Source of the DNA: Victivallales bacterium | GTDB lineage: Bacteria > Verrucomicrobiota > Lentisphaeria > Oligosphaerales > Oligosphaeraceae | Length of the DNA stretch: 12,882 nucleotides | Direction: 5' to 3' | Assembly (NCBI GenBank): GCA_017615955.1 | Contig: JAFZZD010000190.1 | Coordinates: 1-12,882 of the forward strand | Shown here: positions 7,581 to 12,882 of the stretch, piece by piece | How positions within the stretch are numbered: position 1 is the stretch's first letter | Layout: every line of letters starts with the position of its first letter | The notes under the pieces: model-generated | Seen by the model: only the letters and a program-made list of their open reading frames with translations | Databases searched by the model: none | Told to the model about the DNA's origin: nothing | Program-made: the position numbers and the translations under genes

Positions 7581-7691
7581 CTCAGGCTTTTAGCCAGAGG
7601 GTATGTCCACCAGGCACTTTTGTCACTTGAGGTAATTTCAAAACTAGCGCGAAATGCGCAATGTCACACTAAAACATAAGGAAATGGAAGT
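7581..7691 (+). other. Intergenic gap upstream of the M20 gene
   Basis: This 111-bp gap contains a weak hairpin just after the transporter stop (GGCT-TTT-AGCC, near 7586-7596) with no T-tract. AAGGA lies near 7677-7681 and GGAAG directly before the M20 start. TTGAGG at 7627-7632 could be a -35, but no -10 follows at the right distance. I cannot decide whether the M20 gene is co-transcribed with the GH16-MFS pair. Confidence 0.3.
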
Positions 7692-8990
7692 ATGCGCAGC
7701 ATTGAGGAATTGAAACGGGATGTATTGGCGGCAATTGACAGGCGCCGTGAGGAGATAATCGCCATCGGGCACAATATCTGGAAGAATCCGGAGCCGGGAT
7801 ACAAGGAATACAAGACGGCTGCCTTGTCAGAAAAGGTGCTAAAGGAACTGGGCCTTTCGCCCAGGACTGGATATTCCATCACTGGATTGCGGGCGGACTT
7901 GGAATGCGGCGAAGGCCCCACTGTGGCCGTGCTTGGCGAAATGGATTCCCTCATATTGCCCACCCATCCAGAAGCTGACCCGAAGACGGGCGCAGTGCAT
8001 TCCTGCGGGCATCATACCATGATCACGGCTATGCTGGGTACCGCAATGGGACTGGTTGACGCAAAGGCCAGCGATGAACTCTGCGGCGCGGTGGCGTTCG
8101 TTGGCTGCCCTGCCGAAGAATGCATTGAACTTGAGTTCAGGAGCAAGCTCATTGCTGAAGGCAAAATCAAGGCGCTGGGAGGCAAGGCATCGCTCATTTT
8201 CGACGGCGTATTCGATGACGTGGACATGTCCATCATGCAGCACGCCACATCAGGCGGCTATCACAGTTATGACCACAATGGCTTCTGCATGAAGTCGGTC
8301 ACGTTCCATGGCGTCTCCACACATGCCGCAGGTCCTGGCGGCTCACAGAATGCACTTTCCGCCGCAAATCTTGCTCTTCACGCCCTGGCTCTCCTGCGCG
8401 AAAAGTTCTGCACGGACAATTCCACCAGGATGCACGGCATTCTCACTGGCGGCGGCGACACGGTGAACATTATCCCTGACACAGCAAAGCTGGAATACCA
8501 GCTGCGGGCATTCGACATGAACAGGGTGAAGGCTCTGTCAGAGGCATTCGACCAGGCCATGAAGGGTTGCGCCTCCGCGCTTGGCTGCACCTGCACCATC
8601 GAATCCATCGCGGGCTATTATCCTCTTGTTAACAACGATGCAATGTGCAAACTGTATGAGAATGCCGTGCATAAACTCCATCCTGACGCAGATGTAGATG
8701 TCGCGCACAAGCTGACCTGCGGCTCAACTGACATTGGCGACCTATGCGCAATCATGCCTGTCATGCAGGGCAGTTGCCCTGGCGCCCAGGGTGGCGGCCA
8801 TACCGTGAACTTTAAGATTGTGGACGATGAAAAGGCCTTCATCGACAACACGAAAATCAATGCCCTCATGGTGATAGACCTGCTCTACGGCAATGGGGAA
8901 CTGGGCAAGTCCATCGCCGCCGAGAAGAAGAACTGCATGAGCGTCGCCCAGTACAAGGAGTTCATGAGCAGCTTCAATTACGTGGGCTAG
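7692..8990 (+). CDS. M20-family (M20D-like) amidohydrolase/metallopeptidase
   Basis: This 432-residue protein is cytoplasmic, with no signal peptide. It is a zinc-type hydrolase that would release an amino acid or acyl group from a small amide (N-acyl amino acid, dipeptide or p-aminobenzoyl-glutamate-like substrates in characterised relatives). Visible motifs are RREEIIAIGHNIWKNPEPGYKEY near the start, VAVLGEMDSL (78-87), HSCGHH (103-108) with candidate metal ligands C105 and H107, PAEE (140-143) with the likely general base/ligand glutamates, H184 in IMQHATSGG, the dimerisation-domain STHAAGPGG (H211), and the C-terminal GGGHTVNF (H370). All expected ligand positions are filled. The residue after CGH is His, where M20D members usually have Asp or Asn. 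The length fits the family. The start at 7692 follows GGAAG closely. It is unclear whether it belongs with the upstream GH16-MFS pair. Confidence 0.88.
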   Translation: MRSIEELKRDVLAAIDRRREEIIAIGHNIWKNPEPGYKEYKTAALSEKVLKELGLSPRTGYSITGLRADLECGEGPTVAVLGEMDSLILPTHPEADPKTGAVHSCGHHTMITAMLGTAMGLVDAKASDELCGAVAFVGCPAEECIELEFRSKLIAEGKIKALGGKASLIFDGVFDDVDMSIMQHATSGGYHSYDHNGFCMKSVTFHGVSTHAAGPGGSQNALSAANLALHALALLREKFCTDNSTRMHGILTGGGDTVNIIPDTAKLEYQLRAFDMNRVKALSEAFDQAMKGCASALGCTCTIESIAGYYPLVNNDAMCKLYENAVHKLHPDADVDVAHKLTCGSTDIGDLCAIMPVMQGSCPGAQGGGHTVNFKIVDDEKAFIDNTKINALMVIDLLYGNGELGKSIAAEKKNCMSVAQYKEFMSSFNYVG

Positions 8991-9001
8991 AGCTAGGCTC
9001 T

Positions 9002-9024
9002 GTGAGCGCCGAAGCGGCGCTCAC
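9002..9024. repeat. REP-like palindrome, copy A
   Basis: A perfect 10-bp inverted repeat, GTGAGCGCCG and CGGCGCTCAC, around the 3-base loop AAG. It lies 12 bp after the M20 stop and is followed by TCAAGTTG. There is no T-tract, so it is a REP-type hairpin rather than an intrinsic terminator, although it could protect the 3' end of the M20 transcript. Its orientation is opposite to copies B and C (loop AAG versus CTT). Confidence 0.85.
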
Positions 9025-9070
9025 TCAAGTTGACCAAGCGACAAGGCAGAGTCATGGATGTTCCCCACGA

Positions 9071-9165
9071 TTGGCCAACCCATGCTTTATCCAACAGGCG
9101 AAATCGAACAAGTTGGCCAACCCGTGCTTTATCCAACAGGCGAAATCGAACAAGTTGGCCAACCT
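9071..9165. repeat. 42-bp tandem repeat, two full units plus start of a third
   Basis: Units begin TTGGCCAACC at 9071 and 9113, and a partial third begins at 9155. The two full units are identical except for A versus G at the twelfth position (CATGC/CGTGC). The period is a multiple of three, so open frames on both strands read through as a 14-residue repeat, but there is no ribosome site or start context for a gene. The third partial unit runs directly into the flank of palindrome copy B (CAACCTGAGTG). Confidence 0.9.
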
Positions 9166-9167
9166 GA

Positions 9168-9190
9168 GTGGGCGCCGCTTCGGCGCCCAC
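9168..9190. repeat. REP-like palindrome, copy B
   Basis: A perfect 10-bp inverted repeat, GTGGGCGCCG and CGGCGCCCAC, around the loop CTT. Compared with copy A, both arms carry a matched change (GA to GG on the left, TC to CC on the right), so pairing is kept despite sequence drift. The flanks are CAACCTGA on the left and ATGGACGC on the right. Confidence 0.85.
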
Positions 9191-9229
9191 ATGGACGCTA
9201 TCGGCGTATGGATCGCTAAGGCAACCTGA

Positions 9230-9252
9230 GTGAGCGCCGCTTCGGCGTTCAC
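9230..9252. repeat. REP-like palindrome, copy C
   Basis: GTGAGCGCCG and CGGCGTTCAC flank the loop CTT. Nine of ten pairs are Watson-Crick and the tenth is a G-T wobble. The flanks GCAACCTGA and ATGGCGGC match those of copy B, so the repeated unit extends about 6-8 bp beyond the palindrome on each side. Confidence 0.82.
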
Positions 9253-9372
9253 ATGGCGGCGCGGCTGCGAATAATATTAGCCCTGCTTAACTTATTTTGC
9301 CTGTTTTAGCTTGAAAACGCAGATATTCTATTAAATTACGTATTCAATTTCACTAACTTTTGGAGAATTGGA

Positions 9373-9585
9373 ATGTCATCGATAGGAAAAGCGGGCATAG
9401 GCGAGACCCATGTCATCCGGAAAATCACTGGTGATGACAAGGACAGGCAGCATTTGGCTGAACTGGGCTTTGTGGTTGGCGAGGAAATCGCCCTGGTGAA
9501 CAAGGCACAGGGTGATGTGGTGCTGAAGGTAAAGGGCACCAGCATTGCCATTGGCGCCAGTCTTGCAAAGTGCATTCTTGTATAG
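9373..9585 (+). CDS. feoA: FeoA-domain protein (first of two)
   Basis: This 70-residue protein is a single SH3-like FeoA domain. It shows the usual spacing of RQHLAELGFVVGEEIALVNK (25-44), QGDVVLKVKGTSIAIGASLAKCI (46-68) and a C-terminal Val. FeoA proteins are small cytoplasmic partners of the FeoB ferrous iron transporter, thought to modulate its activity. This copy lacks the PxGDP turn seen in the second FeoA and has KAQGD instead; many paired FeoA proteins are of this shorter type. The start is supported by GGAG 7 bases upstream. It is the first gene of feoA-feoA-feoB, 19 bp before the next gene, and is probably induced by iron limitation as in other feo operons. Confidence 0.87.
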   Translation: MSSIGKAGIGETHVIRKITGDDKDRQHLAELGFVVGEEIALVNKAQGDVVLKVKGTSIAIGASLAKCILV

Positions 9586-9604
9586 ATTGAGATAGGTTTG
9601 AATT

Positions 9605-9826
9605 ATGACATTGAAGGACGCAAGAATAGGGCAGGTAGTCAGGGTGAGCAAATTGTTGTGCACAGGTCCATTGAAGCGCAGGATCATGGACATGGGCATA
9701 ACCAAGGGCGTTGAGATCATGATACGCAAGGTGGCACCATTCGGCGACCCGCTGGAATTGACGGTGCGCGGATACGAGCTTTCCATCCGCAAGTCAGAGG
9801 CCGAGGCCATTGAGGTGGAAGAATAA
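9605..9826 (+). CDS. feoA: FeoA-domain protein (second of two, canonical type)
   Basis: This 73-residue protein is a complete FeoA domain: LKRRIMDMGITKGVEIMIRK (23-42), the hallmark APFGDPLELTVRGYELSIRKSEA (44-66), then an acidic tail. It is closer to the textbook FeoA than the preceding copy. It should bind the cytoplasmic side of FeoB. It lies 19 bp after the first FeoA gene and 20 bp before feoB, in one operon. The ribosome site is weak (AGG about 9 bases upstream), so translation may depend on the upstream gene. Confidence 0.92.
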   Translation: MTLKDARIGQVVRVSKLLCTGPLKRRIMDMGITKGVEIMIRKVAPFGDPLELTVRGYELSIRKSEAEAIEVEE

Positions 9827-9846
9827 TCGCTGCGGAAATTGGTATT

Positions 9847-12750
9847 ATGTCGATTAAGATTGCATTGGCTGGCAATCCCAATTGCGGAAAGACCACGCTT
9901 TTCAATGAATTGACTGGCAGCAACCAGTATGTGGGCAATTGGCCAGGCGTCACCGTCGAGAAAAAGGACGGCGTTCTCAAGGGATACAAGGACGTCATCA
10001 TCCAGGATTTGCCAGGCATCTATTCACTGTCCCCTTATACGCTGGAGGAAGTCGTCACCAGAAAGTATCTGGTGAATGACAAGCCTGACGCCATAATCAA
10101 CATCATTGACGGCACCAACATCGAACGCAATTTATATCTCACCACGCAGCTGCTGGAACTCAATATTCCCATAGTGGTGGCCATCAATATGATGGACCTG
10201 GTTACCCGCCATGGCGACAAGATTGACCTGGAAAAGCTGGCAACCGCCCTGCATTGCTCTGTCATGCCATTGAGTGCCTCCACAGGCGAAGGATGCAAGG
10301 AAGTTGCTGAAAAGGCCATTGAGATTGCAAAGTCAGGCAAGGAGGTGGAATGTCCCCATGTGTTTTCGGGCTCCGTCGAGCACGCCATCGCCCATATTGA
10401 GGAATCCATCGACAATATGGTGGACAAGAAGAGCCAGCGCTGGTTCTCCGTCAAGATTTTCGAGCGTGATGAAAAGGTGCTGGAGGAGGTCAAACTGCCA
10501 GCTGATTTGTATGGCCACCTGGAAGAGCATATCAAGGAATGCGAATTGGAGATGGACGATGAGGCAGACAGCATCATCACCAACCAGCGCTATTCCTACA
10601 TACAGGCTGTGATTTCACGCGCAGTCAAGAAGAAGGCTTTGCCCAACAGCCTGACCATGTCGGACAGGGTGGACCAGATTGTCACCAACCGCATCCTGGC
10701 ACTGCCTATTTTCGCCATTGTGATCTGGCTCATGTACTGGATCTCGGTCTCCACCGTGGGCACCTGGATGACAGACTGGGCCAACAACGGCGTGTTTGGC
10801 GAAGGCTGGTTCCTGGCCTGGACGCAGGACTGCTCCTGGTTCACATCCAAGGAAGTCAAGGAGCGCAATGCCGCTGCGCAAAAGGCATTTGACTCGAAGG
10901 ACGCGCTTGTTGTCCGCAACAGGAAAATTGCGGCATCCAATGCGAAAATCAGAGCATCCTGGCATTGGGCCGAGGCGCAGGCATGGGCGGAAGGCAAGGA
11001 ACTCCCCAATGAGCCTGACTATACGAATAAAGAGAAGAACATCGCATTTGAGCCTGAAACATGGGAGAAGGTATCGGGCGACTTTGCCGATGCAAGCCTG
11101 CGGGTGGATGCATTCCAGGCCGCATACGCAAATGCCGTGGCGAACCCTGCAGAATTTCGCAAGGGACTTGAGGCCGCATATAAGGCGTCATCGCGTCTGG
11201 TGGAAAGGGGAACAGCCTTGTTTGAGGCTGAACAGGACAAGGCCATCGCGTCAGAATACCTGGCATTGCTCAAGGCCGACGCAGCCGCAAAGGCTGCCAA
11301 ACTTGACTTGTTCGACAAAAACATCCAGCCCAAGCTGAGCGAAAAGGATGATATTATCATCCCAGAATTGGCGCAGTTGATCAATGCCCCAGTTTATTTC
11401 GAGGACAGGGAGAACGGAATAATTCAGCGCACGGAATATGTGGACTATGCCGCATATCTGGAAAACAAGGATGCAATCAAGGACAAGCCAAATCCCGCCA
11501 AATATGGGCTCTGGGTGCCTGGCATTCCTGGCCTGGTGGAAACGGTACTGGACAAGGTAGGCACTGGCCCTGCAATAAAGAGCCTGGTGCTGGATGGCAT
11601 AATCGGCGGCGTGGGCACCGTGTTCGGCTTCCTGCCGCAGATCATGATTGTGTTCCTGTTTCTGGCTTTCCTGGAGGACTGCGGCTACATGTCCCGCGTC
11701 GCTTTCATAATGGACAGGATTTTCCGCCGCTTCGGCCTGTCAGGCAAGTCCTTCATTCCCATGCTGGTGGGCGCCGGATGCGGCGTGCCCGCAGTCATGG
11801 CAACACGGACGATAGACAACCTGAATGACCGCAGGATGACCATCATTCTCGCCACCTTCGTGCCCTGTGGCGCAAAGGTGGCGGTCATCGCCATGATTGT
11901 GGGTGCATTCTTCCCTGGCAGCAACTGGGTTGGACCAAGCATGTACTTCCTGGGCATTGCCATTGTCATAGTGGGTGGCCTTTCACTGAAGAAGACCAGC
12001 CTTTTCTCAGGCGACACTGCGCATTTTGTGATGGAGTTGCCAGCCTACCACATGCCCAGCGCCAAGAACCTGTTCCTCCACACCTGGGAGCGTGGCAAGG
12101 GCTATGCGATCAAGGCGGGCACGGTCATCTTCGCGGCATGTGTGCTGCTGTGGCTGCTAATGAATTTCAACTGGACATTCCATCTGATCAACGCCAGCAC
12201 CGCAGATGGACTTGAGCAGTGCATGCTGCATGACATAGGCCAGTGCTTCGCCTGGATTTTCAGGCCTCTGGGCTTCGGCACATGGCAAGGAGCTGTGGCA
12301 TCCATGACGGCAGAAATCGCAAAGGAGCAGGCCACCGCAACGCTGGCGATTATGGCACCAGACGTGGGCGGCGGCACGCTGAAGGGCATACAGGCGCTTT
12401 TCCTGGAAATGGTGCCAGCCGCAATCACCGCGCCTGAACTGCGAATTCTTTACTCAAAGCTGATTGCGTTCAGCTTCCTGGTGTGCAACTTGTTCTTCCC
12501 GCCCTGTATCGTGGCGACCATCGCCACCTGGCGTGAAATGGGCAGCGCGAAGTGGGGCCTCATTGCGATATGCTTCCAGCTGCTGGTTGGATATTGCCTG
12601 TCGCTGGTGTGCTTCCGCCTGGGTGTGTTTTTCTTTGCGGATGTGCCGTTCGGCATTGGGCAGATTGCGGCGTTGCTGGTGGTGGCGTTCATACTGTTTG
12701 CCGTGTTCCGTCCAGATCCAAACGCGAAGAAAGTAGTCAAGGAAAAATGA
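9847..12750 (+). CDS. feoB: FeoB ferrous iron transporter with a large extracytoplasmic insertion
   Basis: This 967-residue protein is the main Fe2+ permease of the inner membrane. The N-terminal G domain has G1 GNPNCGKT (9-16), the switch I Thr in GVTVEKK (T36), G3 DLPG (54-57), G4 NMMD (114-117) and G5 SAS (143-145). A helical GDI-like segment runs to about 275. The first membrane helix is about 283-303. The core follows from about 578: DGIIGGVGTVFGFLPQ, LEDCGYMSRVAF, GLSGKSFIPMLVGAGCGVPAVMATRT with the gate Cys at 645, FVPCGAKV, and the second repeat around AEIAKEQATATL (822-833). Typical FeoB proteins have about 700-780 residues. The excess is a hydrophilic stretch at about 325-555, rich in Ala, Lys and Glu, between helix 1 and the WVPGIPGLVE segment, predicted to be periplasmic. 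The reading frame is continuous and codon use looks the same throughout. The start ATG has only a weak GGAAA upstream. Confidence 0.95.
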   Translation: MSIKIALAGNPNCGKTTLFNELTGSNQYVGNWPGVTVEKKDGVLKGYKDVIIQDLPGIYSLSPYTLEEVVTRKYLVNDKPDAIINIIDGTNIERNLYLTTQLLELNIPIVVAINMMDLVTRHGDKIDLEKLATALHCSVMPLSASTGEGCKEVAEKAIEIAKSGKEVECPHVFSGSVEHAIAHIEESIDNMVDKKSQRWFSVKIFERDEKVLEEVKLPADLYGHLEEHIKECELEMDDEADSIITNQRYSYIQAVISRAVKKKALPNSLTMSDRVDQIVTNRILALPIFAIVIWLMYWISVSTVGTWMTDWANNGVFGEGWFLAWTQDCSWFTSKEVKERNAAAQKAFDSKDALVVRNRKIAASNAKIRASWHWAEAQAWAEGKELPNEPDYTNKEKNIAFEPETWEKVSGDFADASLRVDAFQAAYANAVANPAEFRKGLEAAYKASSRLVERGTALFEAEQDKAIASEYLALLKADAAAKAAKLDLFDKNIQPKLSEKDDIIIPELAQLINAPVYFEDRENGIIQRTEYVDYAAYLENKDAIKDKPNPAKYGLWVPGIPGLVETVLDKVGTGPAIKSLVLDGIIGGVGTVFGFLPQIMIVFLFLAFLEDCGYMSRVAFIMDRIFRRFGLSGKSFIPMLVGAGCGVPAVMATRTIDNLNDRRMTIILATFVPCGAKVAVIAMIVGAFFPGSNWVGPSMYFLGIAIVIVGGLSLKKTSLFSGDTAHFVMELPAYHMPSAKNLFLHTWERGKGYAIKAGTVIFAACVLLWLLMNFNWTFHLINASTADGLEQCMLHDIGQCFAWIFRPLGFGTWQGAVASMTAEIAKEQATATLAIMAPDVGGGTLKGIQALFLEMVPAAITAPELRILYSKLIAFSFLVCNLFFPPCIVATIATWREMGSAKWGLIAICFQLLVGYCLSLVCFRLGVFFFADVPFGIGQIAALLVVAFILFAVFRPDPNAKKVVKEK

Positions 12751-12882
12751 ACTTTGCAAACCTTGCAATAGCCATTGTAATACTGGCGCTTGTGGTGCTG
12801 GCGGTGCGATACGCCTTCAGGCATCCTGGCTGCGGCGGCAACTGCGCCAAGTGCAATGGCAGTTGCAGCGGCAAGAAATCCC
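12747..12882 (+). CDS. FeoB-associated Cys-rich small membrane protein (partial, runs off window)
   Basis: The ATG at 12747 overlaps the feoB stop as ATGA, with AAGGAAAA directly upstream inside feoB. Forty-five codons are visible before the window ends: MNFANLAIAIVILALVVLAV, then RYAFRHPGCGGNCAKCNGSC and SGKKS. That is a single N-terminal membrane helix (residues 4-20) followed by a short tail with Cys at 29, 33, 36 and 40. This matches the family of small FeoB-associated Cys-rich membrane proteins found directly downstream of feoB in many anaerobes. The role is not established; metal binding or support of FeoB is proposed. The stop codon is not in the window, but family members are usually 45-70 residues, so little is missing. 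Confidence 0.85.
   Translation, partial: MNFANLAIAIVILALVVLAVRYAFRHPGCGGNCAKCNGSCSGKKS

Larger units (their letters stand above)
8991..9372. other. 382-bp intergenic region: REP-like palindromes, 42-bp tandem repeat, AT-rich feo leader
   Basis: There is no credible gene here; the open frames only read through repeats. The left two thirds (8999-9256) carry three REP-like palindromes and two full units of a 42-bp tandem repeat. The right third (9260-9372) is AT-rich and precedes the feo operon. It contains TTGCCT (9297-9302), TTGAAA (9311-9316) and TATTCT (9324-9329), none at standard promoter spacing. TTAGCCCTGCTTAA (9277-9290) is an imperfect inverted repeat that could bind an iron-responsive regulator, but it does not clearly match a Fur or DtxR box. 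Confidence 0.6.

Noticed and set aside
9002..9252. Open frames on both strands through the intergenic repeats
   Set aside because: They exist because the 42-bp repeat is a multiple of three and lacks stops; there is no ribosome site or conserved protein.
9260..9372. Fur box upstream of feoA
   Set aside because: AATAATATTAG (9270-9280) resembles part of a Fur half-site, but no second matching hexamer follows at the right spacing. Iron control is likely from family knowledge but not shown here.
10035..10583. 182-codon open frame antisense to feoB
   Set aside because: It lies entirely opposite a conserved FeoB GTPase region and has shadow-like Ser/Leu-rich composition.

Overview
The window most likely comes from a gram-negative anaerobe of the Lentisphaerota (Victivallales-like) or a close PVC relative. 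The main clue is two pseudopilin-like proteins that start with the N-terminus [14 protein letters not shown](V/I)[13 protein letters not shown] and end near an H-x9-DG motif. Such genes are present in large numbers in Lentisphaerota and related Planctomycetes and Verrucomicrobia. No rRNA or conserved marker gene is present, so the assignment is an inference from gene style.

Left third (1-5310, minus strand): a three-gene unit reads leftward from a perfect-consensus sigma70-type promoter (TTGACA, 17 bp, TATAAT, at 5280-5308). The order is H-x9-DG pseudopilin (5221-4448), a 1119-residue secreted multidomain glycoside-hydrolase-like protein (4374-1015), then a second H-x9-DG pseudopilin (912-190). 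The left edge holds an array of heptamers (CCACWGT) and an inverted copy of it, which together form a large potential stem-loop just downstream of the last gene.

Middle (5513-8990, plus strand): a GH16-fold enzyme without a signal peptide overlaps the start of a 12-TM MFS-type transporter by 26 bp, which suggests coupled uptake and intracellular processing of a saccharide. An M20-family amidohydrolase/peptidase follows after about 110 bp.

The 382-bp gap 8991-9372 contains three copies of a REP-like palindrome (GTGRGCGCCG arms) and a 42-bp tandem repeat. A fourth, decayed copy of the palindrome lies between the first two genes of the left unit, so the element is dispersed.

Right third (9373-12882, plus strand): a ferrous iron uptake operon, feoA-feoA-feoB, followed by the start of a small Cys-rich membrane protein that overlaps feoB by ATGA and runs off the window. 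FeoB is 967 residues long, about 200 more than usual. The excess is a hydrophilic, Ala/Lys/Glu-rich, probably helical insertion in the loop after the first membrane helix, predicted to lie in the periplasm. This insertion and the hydrolase unit flanked by pseudopilins are the two most interesting features. I saw no tRNA, rRNA, CRISPR array or transposase gene.
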